Shown here piece after piece: positions 9,607-23,385 of a DNA stretch of 64,000 nucleotides (its first letter is position 1; every line of letters starts with the position of its first letter). The stretch spans positions 1 to 64,000 of the forward strand of contig NZ_NQKI01000019.1 of NCBI RefSeq assembly GCF_002269125.1, read 5' to 3'. The position numbers were made by a program, and so were the translations under genes. The DNA is from Pseudomonas lundensis (GTDB lineage Bacteria > Pseudomonadota > Gammaproteobacteria > Pseudomonadales > Pseudomonadaceae). The notes beneath the pieces are model-generated. The model made no database searches, was not told the origin of the DNA, and worked only from the letters and a program-made list of their open reading frames with translations.

Positions 9607-12600
9607 TCACTCTTCGATATCCGGCGCCTCCTCCGGGACGTCAACGTCCAGCTCGATGTTCATGTCCAGGCCTGTTTGAGCGAAATAGTCGCGAACGCGA
9701 TTCAGGCTGGTCACTGACAGCGGATTGCCTTGCAGGTCGAGGCCTTGGGTGATGGAGGCGGGGGCCTCAAACAGCGCTTCGGGCAACTCAATAATCAGGT
9801 TTTCACTCAAATCAATCACCTCCAGCCCCGGCAGGTCCAGCACGGAAAGCGGGAACTCCGTCAGTTCGGTGTTGCTCAAGTGCAGGGTGTTCAAATTTGT
9901 CATGCTGCTGAAGTCGGGCGTGACATTGAGCGGGTTGTCATCCAGGTCGATGTACTCCAGACGCTCCATTCCCGCCAGCCTCTGGGCTGTCTCAGGGGTT
10001 AAGGTGATTGCGCTGCTTTCGAGGTGGATATCGGTGAGGTTGGGCATCGAAAAAATCGACTCGGGCAGCACGTCCAGCTCAAACCCTTGGAGTTGCAATA
10101 CACGCACTCGCGGGAAGCGCTGAAGAAACTCATCCACCCCGGTCACAGGCCCGAAGCCTCGCAAGTAAAGAAACGTCACATGGCTGAAATCAGCGTTGAC
10201 TGGCGGCATGCTGTCGACTATTAACCGTGTGAATGTCAGTTCAAAGCCATCACGTTCAGGGTCGGCATAGTGGTTGTCGAACGCTGTTTGATGACGCCAG
10301 CAACGCTCCAGTTCACGGCTGAATGCACGGCGGTCCTGAACATTGGCCACGCGCTGACTCGGTGGGAGTAACTCCCCTGTACGCTGATTCACCGCAGGTG
10401 CGTCAAGGGTCCAGGCTTCGAGGTCATCACGTAAGCCCTGCAACGCTTGCCCCAGATCGGTCAGTGCCTGATGGGCCTGAACCCGGTCTGTGGGCAGGCC
10501 CCGGATGATCCGTGCCCGCTCCCTGATATTCAGGCTGGGGTACAGCTCATACACCCGCTGGTCGAGCGGGTCGGGTGCGGAACCGGGGGCATCGGCGCCC
10601 AACAGGGGGTAGTCGCGGGCGGTTTGTGGCAGATTCGCGAGAGGGTCTATATCCAGCGCGGTGCGGGCGGGTTCAATCTGTGCGCTGACCCTGTGACGTG
10701 GCAGGAGGGGATGGTGGCGAACGGCACGTTTCAAATCACTCCCCTGACCGACATGCGGGAAGCCCAATTGATTGCGTTCGGCATCCGGCAACGCATGCAG
10801 CACCGCGGCATAGAGGTCGTCGGGGCCATGTAATTCCCGGTCTTCAGCATCCCGGGCGCTGTAGCGGTTTTCAGATTTGATCAATACCTTGCGTACAGCG
10901 GCCTGCTCATCCCCGAGGCTGTTAAGCAGAAGGCCGTCAAAGTGGTCCTGGCGAACCTCCAGGCGCAGCGCTTTTGACCAGCCGGGGAGGGATTCGATCG
11001 TGTTCAATATCAGCCATTCGGTCTGCGGGCTGGACGTGGAATCGAGGAATAACCCTTCGTAGGTGCGGTTGACGCGTGATTCATGCAGGAGCTGCAAGGC
11101 CTGGGTATGCAAGCGGGGCGCCAGGGTGCGTTGATTGAGCAGTTGCAGCAGTTCGTCACCCCGGGCATTCCAGATCAATGCCTGAGCCGCCGCTGTCGGC
11201 AGCTCGGGACAGGCCGCCTGCAACACGCGTATTTCGTCATTAGTGGCCGGTGACGCTGACGCATAGTGGGACTTGAATAACTCGACACGCTGGCGGCGAG
11301 CCAGTTCAGCCAAAAGGGTGCGCAACCGACTGATTTGAAGGGGCGTATCCGGCAGCGGATCACCAAACGCGGGGTCGATGGCCAGTAACGTTTTGGCATC
11401 TGGCTCATCCAGAGCCTGCAACACGTCCTCCAATAAATGGCCCTCACGCACCCGGCTGTGACGGACCTGCAGGCGCTCTGATGAACCGGAGGCCGGCGGG
11501 TAATCGGCCATCACTTCGCCGCTTTCACTGACGACCCTTAACCCTTTGGGCACATTCCACAGGTCGCGGTGGGTTAACAGCTGCAGTTGTGTCTGAGTGT
11601 GTGCCTGTTGCTGTACCAGCGGGTCCAGGCTTTCCATGTCGTCGATAAAGCCTTGGATTTCGCCCTCGATCACGAAGCGTGAAATGCTGTCAGCCAGTAA
11701 GGGGGGGGTGGGCAGAGCGTCCACATGAAGGCGGCGCAGCAGATCGGGCCCGGTGTCGGTGAGGGCCAGCAGGCGTGAGGCTTGGTCCGCCGGTAGCCTG
11801 GCGGCGGTCGGGCTCAGGCGTTGAAATAATGTCACGTCATCCCAGTACAGCGGCTGCTCGGTTTCTGCCGACCATGCGCCCGTACCGTTGTGCCGCAAGC
11901 GGGGCGAGTACGCCCGTGTGCGGGAGGGGTGTTTGATGCGCAAGCGCTGGGTGCGGGCTTCTTGTTCCACACGATAGGTGCGATCGTCCAGGGTTAAAAA
12001 CTGGGCTTCTTCGTGCAGCTGCAAGCCGCTGTCGTTAACCGGCACATGCTCGGGTAACGGTGCGGTGTGGGCGTAGGGGGCGAGGTCCGGTTCCCACAGA
12101 CGGCTTTCACCGGTGGGCAGGGTGACGGGTTTTAAGCGCGCAATAAACGGAGTGAGCGCGTCACCGGCAATTTTGCCGCCAATCGCCAATGCGCCTGCCT
12201 GGGTCAGGCTTGAAACCACATTAAACAGATGATCCCACGCTTCCAGGGTTTTGCCTTCGGTCCAGTCTTTGATGCCCTCATACGTGTCATCCAGAATTTG
12301 ATAGGCCATTTGCAAGAGCATCAACTCCCCGAGACCCGGGACGAAAATGGCACCGACCATTTCGAGTCCATTGAGTGCCCATTCCCCGACTTTCTTCAAA
12401 CGCGCCTGCCGGTCATGGCGCGTTTTCTGGTCTTCGGCGTCGGTGCTGACCGCAATCAGGGGCGCGTCGGCCAGCAGTTTGCGGCGCTTCTCCTCAAACA
12501 GGTACTCGTCGAAATCCTGAGGGATGTCGCTCAGGGTGTACTCCAGTACGGGGTGTTCAATCACGCGGGTGCGAATGTCGAGGGGGTAATCCTCGGGCCA

Positions 12601-13752
12601 GCCTTGTCCCTCGGGAAGGGAAGGCGGGTCTGCGGTGATGTGAAACAGAGCGCGTTTTAAATCAGCGAAAAACTCGCCCACATGCTGGTGGTCGATGAAG
12701 CGGCAGAAGTACTGCTGGTACAGGGGGGCGCGTAATTGGAGGGCGAGCTGGGCAACGAAGTCAGCCATTGAGGCGTAGCGTTTGAGCGGGTTCAGTGGAT
12801 CATCCGGCACGTAAGCAATGATTTCGCTGTTGGCCGACGGCAAAACCCGATGAGCACTGAAAATCAGGACCCCGGTCAAGGTTTTGCCCAGCAAGGTCAT
12901 GCTGTGCGGGTACAGCGGGGCCGGGCCGGCACGGGTCCAGCCCCGGACTTCGCCCAGGTCGTTGAGGGACGCCTGCTGGCTGGGGGTAATCTGGCCGTGC
13001 GCCTCTGCGCGATGGGCGCAGGCTGCCAGCGCGTTTTTTGCGTAGTCGCGTACAGCGGTTTTGAGCGCGAGCGCTTTGCGGCGATCCGTCAGGCCGAGCG
13101 CGTTGTCCAGATGCGCTTTGTACTGTCGGCCAATGTCCAGTTGGCGGCACAGTTGGATGAAGCCTGGCACGGGCAGTTGCCGGGTTAACCCATGCAGCAC
13201 GTGAAATTGCCCGCTGGGGGTCGGTTTTGAAATGAAGCCCGAGTCCCCAGTATGTGCACCCGGCTCGCCCTCAAACGCTTCAAAATTATGCAGGGCAGCC
13301 CCCAGCATGGACGTGCGCCAGTTTTTGACGGCGCCGGTCGGGATGTTCAAGAGGGGCGTGGTCAGCGGGATATACAGGTTGATGAAGGTGGCCTTGAGGT
13401 CCAGTGCGGGGTCAATGGCGTACTGGCGTATTAGTGCCTCTCGCAGCAAAGAAGTGGCGAATGCCTCAATGTCCGTGAGCGTGTCGAGGTGTTGGCGAGT
13501 GGCGTGATGGGATTTCCAGTGCGCAACGTGGGCTTGGTTAAGGGCTGTTCGTTGTGCGTGAGGTAACTCGGGCGGCCAATGCGCGGGCGCGGGCTTGATC
13601 TGCCTGAGTGTTTGGCGCGCTGCCTCGGGGGCCTGCACCAGCCAGTCAGGCAGCGTACGTTCAATCAGTCGCTGGTGAGCCAGTACAGGTGCTGCGGTGG
13701 GGGTTGGAGGGGGGGAAGCGGCATTGATGGCATCAGGCATTGATTCACTCAT
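9607..13752 (-). CDS. Large leucine-rich-repeat, dermonecrotic-toxin-like protein without a visible NEL ligase domain
   Basis: 1381 residues. The architecture recalls the giant Pseudomonas proteins annotated as DUF6543/dermonecrotic-toxin-like with LRR and a NEL-type E3 ubiquitin ligase domain. I see a Pro/Ala-rich start, a long toxin-like N-terminal half, a hydrophobic stretch at ~455-540 (ALNGLEMVGAIFVPGLGEL and following) that could insert in a membrane, and four to five LRR units at ~1200-1350 (LPESIFSMPNLTDIHLESS and similar). It ends about 20 residues after the repeats with an acidic tail, so the NEL domain that usually follows is absent. No signal peptide and no secretion partner nearby. 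It lies between argR and astC on the opposite strand, where arginine genes are normally contiguous, suggesting insertion. Function, delivery and target are unknown. Confidence 0.72.
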   Translation of the reverse strand: MSESMPDAINAASPPPTPTAAPVLAHQRLIERTLPDWLVQAPEAARQTLRQIKPAPAHWPPELPHAQRTALNQAHVAHWKSHHATRQHLDTLTDIEAFATSLLREALIRQYAIDPALDLKATFINLYIPLTTPLLNIPTGAVKNWRTSMLGAALHNFEAFEGEPGAHTGDSGFISKPTPSGQFHVLHGLTRQLPVPGFIQLCRQLDIGRQYKAHLDNALGLTDRRKALALKTAVRDYAKNALAACAHRAEAHGQITPSQQASLNDLGEVRGWTRAGPAPLYPHSMTLLGKTLTGVLIFSAHRVLPSANSEIIAYVPDDPLNPLKRYASMADFVAQLALQLRAPLYQQYFCRFIDHQHVGEFFADLKRALFHITADPPSLPEGQGWPEDYPLDIRTRVIEHPVLEYTLSDIPQDFDEYLFEEKRRKLLADAPLIAVSTDAEDQKTRHDRQARLKKVGEWALNGLEMVGAIFVPGLGELMLLQMAYQILDDTYEGIKDWTEGKTLEAWDHLFNVVSSLTQAGALAIGGKIAGDALTPFIARLKPVTLPTGESRLWEPDLAPYAHTAPLPEHVPVNDSGLQLHEEAQFLTLDDRTYRVEQEARTQRLRIKHPSRTRAYSPRLRHNGTGAWSAETEQPLYWDDVTLFQRLSPTAARLPADQASRLLALTDTGPDLLRRLHVDALPTPPLLADSISRFVIEGEIQGFIDDMESLDPLVQQQAHTQTQLQLLTHRDLWNVPKGLRVVSESGEVMADYPPASGSSERLQVRHSRVREGHLLEDVLQALDEPDAKTLLAIDPAFGDPLPDTPLQISRLRTLLAELARRQRVELFKSHYASASPATNDEIRVLQAACPELPTAAAQALIWNARGDELLQLLNQRTLAPRLHTQALQLLHESRVNRTYEGLFLDSTSSPQTEWLILNTIESLPGWSKALRLEVRQDHFDGLLLNSLGDEQAAVRKVLIKSENRYSARDAEDRELHGPDDLYAAVLHALPDAERNQLGFPHVGQGSDLKRAVRHHPLLPRHRVSAQIEPARTALDIDPLANLPQTARDYPLLGADAPGSAPDPLDQRVYELYPSLNIRERARIIRGLPTDRVQAHQALTDLGQALQGLRDDLEAWTLDAPAVNQRTGELLPPSQRVANVQDRRAFSRELERCWRHQTAFDNHYADPERDGFELTFTRLIVDSMPPVNADFSHVTFLYLRGFGPVTGVDEFLQRFPRVRVLQLQGFELDVLPESIFSMPNLTDIHLESSAITLTPETAQRLAGMERLEYIDLDDNPLNVTPDFSSMTNLNTLHLSNTELTEFPLSVLDLPGLEVIDLSENLIIELPEALFEAPASITQGLDLQGNPLSVTSLNRVRDYFAQTGLDMNIELDVDVPEEAPDIEE

Positions 13753-13860
13753 TGATCAGCGGGTAAGAGCCCTAAAGATCGGCCCCGGTGTCACTGATAA
13801 AAAGCGCAAATACCTGCTTAAAGCCGCACCCAACAGATCGCAACTATGCGATCAAGGGAT

Positions 13861-13900
13861 AAAAAAATAGCCCCAGGTGCGCCGTGAAGGGGTTGGGGCT
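13861..13900 (-). terminator. Orphan terminator-like hairpin on the minus strand
   Basis: On the minus strand AGCCCCA pairs with TGGGGCT across an 18-base loop and is followed by A then seven T. It lies upstream of the LRR gene, with no annotated minus-strand gene feeding into it. Confidence 0.5.
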
Positions 13901-13992
13901 GAGTGCCCGTGTCCAAGCCTCTGAAAATCAACCTGACGTGGCGCTGCCGTTAAGCGTGCTCAGCGTTTAAACTGCGCCTTTGTGACGCAATA

Positions 13993-14008
13993 TGTCGCAT
14001 TGCCGAAA
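13993..14008 (+). promoter_or_regulatory. ArgR half-site 1 before astC
   Basis: TGTCGC-N8-AA, a full match to the ArgR half-site core, about 140 bases before the astC start. Confidence 0.65.
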
Positions 14009-14022
14009 GCCTGAGAAAATCG

Positions 14023-14059
14023 TGGTTGAGCGCTATAAGAAGTTGTCGCTTGGCGGCAA
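14023..14059 (+). promoter_or_regulatory. ArgR tandem operator before astC
   Basis: A full half-site TGTCGC-N8-AA at 14044 is preceded exactly 21 bases upstream by a degenerate one (TGGTTG-N8-AA at 14023). The 21-base direct-repeat arrangement is that described for Pseudomonas ArgR operators, so activation of the ast operon from here is likely. Confidence 0.65.
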
Positions 14060-14109
14060 GGCGTGATGCCCACGTGTCCTTACAATCCTCCCATCGCTCG
14101 CCAGTTTAG

Positions 14110-15357
<1,248 letters not shown>

Positions 15358-15364
15358 TCGGCAC

Positions 15365-15397
15365 CCCTGACGGGAGCGTGCATGCTTCCCGTCAGGG
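15365..15397 (+). terminator. Hairpin between astC and aruF
   Basis: Perfect 11-bp stem CCCTGACGGGA / TCCCGTCAGGG with an 11-base loop, then a pyrimidine-rich TTTCTTCGTTTC. It lies inside the operon and is probably a partial terminator or mRNA-stability element that separates astC expression from the rest. Confidence 0.65.
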
Positions 15398-15439
15398 TTT
15401 CTTCGTTTCTTTCTATTTCAAGAATTAAGGAGTGACACC

Positions 15440-16459
15440 ATGCTGGTGATGCGCCCTGCGCAAATGGCTGACCTGGGCGAGGTACAGCGTCTGGCTGCGG
15501 ACAGCCCGATTGGTGTCACTTCATTGCCGGACGATGTGGAACGCCTGCGCGACAAGATCGCCGCGTCCGAGGCATCGTTCGCCGCCGAGGTGAGTTTCAA
15601 TGGCGAAGAAAGTTATTTCTTTGTCCTCGAAGACACCGCCACCGGCACGCTGGTGGGCTGTTCGGCCATCGTGGCATCGGCCGGTTACTCGGAGCCGTTC
15701 TACAGCTTCCGTAACGAGACCTTCGTCCACGCCTCCCGCGAGCTGAAGATTCACAACAAGATTCATGTGCTGTCGCAGTGCCACGACCTTACAGGTAACA
15801 GCCTGCTGACCAGTTTTTACGTGGTCCCGGAGCTGGTGGGTTCGGCTTTTTCCGAACTCAATTCCCGTGGCCGCCTGCTGTTCGTTGCCAACCATCCCGA
15901 GCGGTTTGCCGACTCGGTTGTGACGGAAATCGTCGGCTACAGCGACGAAAACGGTGACTCGCCGTTCTGGGATGCTATCGGCCGCAACTTCTTTGACCTC
16001 AACTACGCTGCCGCCGAGCGCTTGTGCGGGCTGAAGAGCCGTACCTTCCTCGCCGAGCTGATGCCGCATTACCCGATCTACGTACCGCTGTTGCCTGACA
16101 CCGCGCAAGAAGCCATGGGGCAAGTGCATCCACGGGCACAGATCACCTTCGACATCCTGATGCGCGAAGGCTTTGAAACCGATCATTACATCGACATTTT
16201 CGACGGCGGCCCGACCCTGCATGCGCGGGTGTCCGGTATTCGTTCGATTGCGCAAAGCCGCGTGGTGCCGGTGAAAATCGGTGAATTGTGCAAAGGCGGT
16301 GGCCGCCAATATCTGGTGGCCAATGCGCAGCTCCAGGACTACCGCGCGGTGCTGATGGAGCTCGATTGGGCGCCGGGCAAGCCGGTCACGCTGGACCTGG
16401 AAGCGGCCGAAGCCCTGGGCGTTGGCGAAGGTGCCAGCGTGCGAGTGGTTGCGGTTTAA
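15440..16459 (+). CDS. aruF: Arginine/ornithine N-succinyltransferase, alpha subunit
   Basis: Step 1 of the AST pathway: with AruG transfers succinate from succinyl-CoA to the alpha-amino group of L-arginine (and ornithine). 339 residues, AstA family. It starts MLVMRPAQMADLGEVQRLA and contains SPFWDAIGRNFFDLNYAAAE and the long C-terminal GFETDHYIDIFDGGPTL typical of the family. It is followed at 56 bases by a homologous second subunit. The two-subunit form is the pseudomonad arrangement; enterics have a single astA. Confidence 0.94.
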   Translation: MLVMRPAQMADLGEVQRLAADSPIGVTSLPDDVERLRDKIAASEASFAAEVSFNGEESYFFVLEDTATGTLVGCSAIVASAGYSEPFYSFRNETFVHASRELKIHNKIHVLSQCHDLTGNSLLTSFYVVPELVGSAFSELNSRGRLLFVANHPERFADSVVTEIVGYSDENGDSPFWDAIGRNFFDLNYAAAERLCGLKSRTFLAELMPHYPIYVPLLPDTAQEAMGQVHPRAQITFDILMREGFETDHYIDIFDGGPTLHARVSGIRSIAQSRVVPVKIGELCKGGGRQYLVANAQLQDYRAVLMELDWAPGKPVTLDLEAAEALGVGEGASVRVVAV

Positions 16460-16514
16460 CGCCTTTGAGCGAGTTTCGCGGGGTTCGTCAGCGAGCCCTG
16501 CATGAGGAGATAGC

Positions 16515-19015
<2,501 letters not shown>

Positions 19016-19055
19016 TTTCGAAATGCTTATAAAACCGTTTGCCGGAGCCTCGCTG

Positions 19056-20402
19056 ATGAAGTCCTTTGAAGTCAATTTTGACGGTTTAGTGGGGCCGACC
19101 CATAACTACGGCGGGTTGTCCTTCGGCAACGTCGCGTCCCAGAGCAACAGCCAGCAGGCTTCCAACCCCAAGGAAGCCGCGCTGCAAGGCCTGGAAAAAA
19201 TGAAAGCGCTGATGGACATGGGCTTTGTCCAGGGCGTTCTGGCCCCGCAAGAGCGCCCGGACGTGGCTGCCTTGCGCAGCCTGGGGTTTGGCGGCACCGA
19301 TGCTCAGGTCATTCAAAAAGCGGCCAAAGACGCCATGCCGTTGCTGGTAGCCAGTTGCTCGGCATCAAGCATGTGGGTGGCCAACGCGGCGACGGTCAGC
19401 CCGAGTGCCGACACGGCCGACGGGCGGGTGCATTTCACCGCCGCCAACCTCAACTGCAAGTTTCATCGCAGTATTGAACACCCGACCACCAGCCGTGTGC
19501 TGGGGGCGATGTTTGCGGACCCTCAGTATTTTGCCCACCACGCGGCTTTGCCGGCCGTGGCGCAATTTGGTGATGAAGGTGCGGCAAACCACACCCGATT
19601 CTGCCGGGACTACGGCGAAGCCGGCGTCGAGTTCTTTGTGTATGGACGCAGCGCCTTCGACAGCCGTTATCCGGCACCTCAGAAATACCCGGCACGCCAG
19701 ACGCTTGAGGCCTCTCAAGCGGTGGCGCGCCTGCACGGCCTGAGTGAGGCGGGCGTCGTGTTTGCGCAGCAGAACCCGGCGGTCATTGACCAGGGTGTGT
19801 TCCATAACGATGTCATTGCGGTAGGCAATGGCGAACTGTTGTTCCATCACGAAGATGCCTTCCTGAACACTGACCAGGTGCTGGCCGAGTTGCACGGCAA
19901 GCTGCAGGCACGTGGCGCGCAATTCCAGTCCATTTGTGTGCCGCGCGACCAGGTGGCCGTTGAAGATGCGGTGCGCTCGTACCTGTTCAACAGCCAATTG
20001 TTGAGCCGTGCGGATGGTTCGATGCTGCTGATCGTGCCTGAAGAGTGCCGCAGCAACCCGCGTGTCTGGCAGTACCTGCAAAGCCTGACCGCCTGCGGCG
20101 GACCGGTTCGTGAGGTCAAGGTTTTTGATCTCAAGCAAAGCATGCAGAACGGCGGTGGCCCGGCTTGCCTGCGGCTGCGGGTCGCACTGAAAGAAACAGA
20201 GCTGGCGGCGGTCAATCCGGGGGTTATCATGACGCCTGCGTTGTACGGCACGCTCACCCGTTGGGTGAGCAAGCACTACCGCGATGCGCTGCGCGAAAGC
20301 GATCTGGCGGATCCGCAGTTATTGCTTGAATGCCGCACGGCACTGGATGAACTGACGCAAATCCTTAAACTGGGCGCGGTCTATCCATTCCAGATCAATT
20401 GA
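19056..20402 (+). CDS. astB: N-succinylarginine dihydrolase
   Basis: Step 2 of the AST pathway: hydrolyses N2-succinylarginine to succinylornithine, CO2 and two ammonia (aruB in P. aeruginosa). 448 residues, pentein-fold amidinotransferase superfamily. The N-terminal [16 protein letters not shown] is diagnostic; the His of [20 protein letters not shown] and the Cys of [12 protein letters not shown] fit the Glu-His-Cys catalytic set. The start at 19056 ([11 protein letters not shown]) is preferred over an in-frame upstream Met that adds a non-conserved [11 protein letters not shown]. Confidence 0.95.
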   Translation: MKSFEVNFDGLVGPTHNYGGLSFGNVASQSNSQQASNPKEAALQGLEKMKALMDMGFVQGVLAPQERPDVAALRSLGFGGTDAQVIQKAAKDAMPLLVASCSASSMWVANAATVSPSADTADGRVHFTAANLNCKFHRSIEHPTTSRVLGAMFADPQYFAHHAALPAVAQFGDEGAANHTRFCRDYGEAGVEFFVYGRSAFDSRYPAPQKYPARQTLEASQAVARLHGLSEAGVVFAQQNPAVIDQGVFHNDVIAVGNGELLFHHEDAFLNTDQVLAELHGKLQARGAQFQSICVPRDQVAVEDAVRSYLFNSQLLSRADGSMLLIVPEECRSNPRVWQYLQSLTACGGPVREVKVFDLKQSMQNGGGPACLRLRVALKETELAAVNPGVIMTPALYGTLTRWVSKHYRDALRESDLADPQLLLECRTALDELTQILKLGAVYPFQIN

Positions 20403-20466
20403 ACACCGCTTTGTACGGGCGTTGATGCCCGTACTGGCCACTCCACTTTCCACTGAGTACGAAACT

Positions 20467-20754
20467 ATGAGCGATTCCCTGCAGCTGATCCTTGAAGACA
20501 CCGACGGCACGCAATTGCAAACGTCCTGCACCCGCGTTGCGGTCATGTGGCAGGGCAAGGAGCTGTGGATCCAGCAAGACGGCCGCGGCCAGTTGTTGAT
20601 CGGTGTAGACGTGGAAGAAGGCGACGCCGAATATGCCAACCTGCTGTTGCGTCCACTGGCCACCAACCTGGTGAGCCTGCAACTGGAAATGGAACCGGCT
20701 GACATGAGCGATGACGAAGACGGTCACGTCCACGGCCCGGACTGTAATCACTGA
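20467..20754 (+). CDS. Conserved 95-aa protein between astB and astE
   Basis: 95 residues, start MSDSLQLILEDTDGTQL. Acidic, soluble, with a predicted beta-rich core and a His/Cys-containing acidic tail (DEDGHVHGPDCNH) that could bind metal. A small gene of unknown function occupies this position in Pseudomonas ast/aru operons generally. It is 64 bases after astB and 13 before astE, so it is co-transcribed. I cannot assign a function; a metal chaperone or regulatory role is speculation. Confidence 0.8.
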   Translation: MSDSLQLILEDTDGTQLQTSCTRVAVMWQGKELWIQQDGRGQLLIGVDVEEGDAEYANLLLRPLATNLVSLQLEMEPADMSDDEDGHVHGPDCNH

Positions 20755-20767
20755 TTAAGGATGCTCT

Positions 20768-21790
20768 ATGCTCGCCCTCGGCAAACTGCTTGAACTGACC
20801 CTGGCCGGTCGTGAACCGGCCCAGAAAATTCAACTGACGGCCGAAGGCGTGCGATTGCGCTGGCTAGGTGAGGGCGCACTGGATGTTACGCCGCCCAGTG
20901 GCCAGGACGTTGGCCTGGATTTACTGTTGTCAGCGGGCATTCACGGTAACGAAACAGCGCCGATCGAGCTGCTCGATCGCCTGTTGCACGGCATCGCACG
21001 TGGAGACATCACGCCGCGTGCACGCATTCTGTTCTTGTTCGGCAATCCGGGTGCCATGCGCACCGGTGAGCGTTTTGTCGAGGAGGACCTCAACCGGCTG
21101 TTTAACGGCCGTCACGAAAGCAGCTGCGGCCCTGAAGCCCTGCGCGCTTGTGAGCTGGAGCGTTTGGCTACGGTGTTTTACAGCCAGCCGGACCGCACAC
21201 GTTTGCACTATGACCTGCACACCGCGATTCGCGGTTCGAAACTCGAACAATTTGCCCTGTATCCGTTTAAGAAAGATCGCGTCCCGTCGCGTCGCGAACT
21301 GGTGCGCCTGCGTGCGGCGGGCATGGAAGCGGTTTTGTTGCAAAACAAGCCGTCGATTGTGTTCAGTGCTTTCACCCGCGAAAAACTGGATGCCGAGGCG
21401 TTCACCCTTGAGTTAGGTAAAGCGCGGCCGTTTGGGTGCAACGCAAGTGTGAATGTAGAGCGCCTTGAGCAACGTTTGAAACAGATCATTGAGGGCACTG
21501 AGCCGTCACTGGACGAGGCGTCGCTGGACGGCTTGCAGCTGTTTCGCGTGGCGCGAGAAGTCATTAAGGAAAGTGACGCGTTTATTCTGCATTTGCCGTC
21601 CGATGTTGAGAACTTTTCAGAGTTGCCCAAAGGTTATTTGCTGGCTGAAGATGCCGGGAAAACCCGCTGGATCATTGAGGAGAAGGGCGCGCGGATTATC
21701 TTCCCCAATCCCAAGGTCAAGAGTGGTCTGCGCGCCGGGATCATTATTGAGCCCGCGTCCGAAGCGTTGCTGGATCAATCATTGGCGTAA
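20768..21790 (+). CDS. astE: Succinylglutamate desuccinylase
   Basis: Last step of the AST pathway: zinc-dependent hydrolysis of N-succinylglutamate to glutamate and succinate (aruE). 340 residues, AstE/aspartoacylase family. The metal motif is [11 protein letters not shown] (His and Glu, residues ~59-62) with the third ligand in [19 protein letters not shown] is the conserved substrate loop. The frame start at 20768 follows an AAGGA. Its last 16 bases overlap the 3' end of the opposing metallopeptidase gene. Confidence 0.94.
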   Translation: MLALGKLLELTLAGREPAQKIQLTAEGVRLRWLGEGALDVTPPSGQDVGLDLLLSAGIHGNETAPIELLDRLLHGIARGDITPRARILFLFGNPGAMRTGERFVEEDLNRLFNGRHESSCGPEALRACELERLATVFYSQPDRTRLHYDLHTAIRGSKLEQFALYPFKKDRVPSRRELVRLRAAGMEAVLLQNKPSIVFSAFTREKLDAEAFTLELGKARPFGCNASVNVERLEQRLKQIIEGTEPSLDEASLDGLQLFRVAREVIKESDAFILHLPSDVENFSELPKGYLLAEDAGKTRWIIEEKGARIIFPNPKVKSGLRAGIIIEPASEALLDQSLA

Positions 21791-23241
21791 TAAATGTAGG
21801 TTTTGCGCAGTTGCAGGCCCAGTTCCCCGAGTAACGCATTTTCGGTGTAGGGGGTTGGGTTGGTCACTCGGGCAGGGGTGGCTGGGTCATCGTCGAAGTC
21901 AAACGGTTCAATGTTGCAAGGCAGTCCCACAACCTGCAGTTCGAGGTTGTTGACCATCGGCGCGGACTTGGTCCCGCCGTGTCCGTCAGGGCTCATGCCC
22001 CCGAAAACCGAGCCTGTCACAAAGTTATAGGCATGGCACAGTTCGTGATAGAGCGCTGCGAGCGGCACGTCTTCGGATTCTGAGTAGGTTGGATTGTAAA
22101 AAGCCGTGCCGCCATAGGTTCGAGTGCCCGGCTTTCCCGACGCAGCGAATGCGGTGCCATCATTGAGTGTGGGGACATACAGGCCGTTTCGAACATGCTT
22201 GAACTCACGAATGGTGATGGGTTTCTTGCTGTCACGAATACTTTTGGTGAGTGCCCTTAACAGCTGGTGGCCATTGTCCGAGCCGAGCAATAACCTGAGG
22301 TCATCCTGAACCCGCTCAGTGAAGGTGTCGCTGCCTTCAATAATCAGACCGGTTTCGGACAGTGGTTGCGACGTGACCTTGAATACCGTTCCGATTTGCT
22401 TATCTGGCGTGTACGCGCCTTCTGAAATGGACGTGATTTGACTCCCCGTGTAGATCCGGTCACTGGCCTTGAGGTTATCGATGATGTTTTGCCCGTCGCC
22501 TGTGTAGATCACGTTGGTGGCCGGGCCTGCGGTGATCAGGTCGTCCCCGTCGTTGCCACTTAATATGTTGTGGCCCTGGCCACCGATGATGAGATCGTCA
22601 CCTTTGCCGCCATCCACAAATACCCTGCCAGCGTCTCCCCGGAAAAAGTCGGCGCCACTGCCCAGATAAGCCGAAGTGGTGCCTGAGCCACTGACATTCA
22701 CGATGTCGTTGCCGACGCCCGTGTTGACATAACTGCGCCCGGAGCCAGTCAACACCATGTCGTTACCAGCGCCGGTGAGGATGTTTGTTTTTTTCGCGTG
22801 GGTGATGACGGTGTCATTACCAGCGCCGGTTTCGATATGAAACGGATTTTTGAATGCGCTGGCGATATACACCGTGTCATCACCTTGGGATGTGTGTATT
22901 TCAATGATCTGTCGGGTATTGGCGGGACGAATGTGGAAGCGCTGGTGATTGAGGTCAACGATGATCGTGTCGTTTTCCCCTTGGGTGACGAACAGGGACG
23001 TACGTGGCGCAGAGGTACGAAACTCCAGCCGATCGACCGGCCGTTCGTACAGCACGCCCTCTGTAACGTAACGAAAGATCGAAACATACGCGCTCAGATG
23101 CAGCAGGCTTCTGGTAGTGGTTTCCACAACATGGGGGGTTGGGCTGGAGACGGTTTTTTCGGTCAGCTCCGGTGGGCCTTTGCTGGCGCCATCAATATGG
23201 AATTCAGGGCCCTCAGGCGCTGCAGGGGGGGTAGGGCACAT
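21775..23241 (-). CDS. M91-type zinc metallopeptidase with Ca-binding-like (RTX-type) repeats
   Basis: 488 residues. Residues ~115-280 form glycine/aspartate-rich repeats ([30 protein letters not shown]) like the calcium-binding nonapeptide parallel beta-roll. The C-terminal part carries [14 protein letters not shown], with the zinc motif HELCH at 399-403, and a downstream [11 protein letters not shown] whose Glu could be a third ligand. This resembles peptidase family M91, which includes the type III effectors NleD and HopH1. No signal peptide; the start ([14 protein letters not shown]) is Pro-rich and follows GGAG. No type I or III secretion genes are in the window. Probably an exported protease acting on a host or competitor cell; target unknown. 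Confidence 0.78.
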   Translation of the reverse strand: MCPTPPAAPEGPEFHIDGASKGPPELTEKTVSSPTPHVVETTTRSLLHLSAYVSIFRYVTEGVLYERPVDRLEFRTSAPRTSLFVTQGENDTIIVDLNHQRFHIRPANTRQIIEIHTSQGDDTVYIASAFKNPFHIETGAGNDTVITHAKKTNILTGAGNDMVLTGSGRSYVNTGVGNDIVNVSGSGTTSAYLGSGADFFRGDAGRVFVDGGKGDDLIIGGQGHNILSGNDGDDLITAGPATNVIYTGDGQNIIDNLKASDRIYTGSQITSISEGAYTPDKQIGTVFKVTSQPLSETGLIIEGSDTFTERVQDDLRLLLGSDNGHQLLRALTKSIRDSKKPITIREFKHVRNGLYVPTLNDGTAFAASGKPGTRTYGGTAFYNPTYSESEDVPLAALYHELCHAYNFVTGSVFGGMSPDGHGGTKSAPMVNNLELQVVGLPCNIEPFDFDDDPATPARVTNPTPYTENALLGELGLQLRKTYIYYAND

Positions 23242-23346
23242 AGGTAAGGCTCCATAGCATGTGGTTCAAACGTCTGGGGCAACCCCATTGATAACGATTG
23301 AAACGCTTTGAGTGCTTACGCGTGCTTTAGATAGTTAGTGCGCAAT

Positions 23347-23375
23347 CCCGACTGACCGGGGGATGGTCAGTCGGG
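23347..23375 (-). terminator. Hairpin downstream of ribH
   Basis: Perfect 11-bp stem CCCGACTGACC / GGTCAGTCGGG with a 7-base loop, just after the ribH stop. No T-run follows on the minus strand, so it may stabilise the 3' end or act as a weak terminator. Confidence 0.55.
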
Positions 23376-23385
23376 AATTCAGGCG

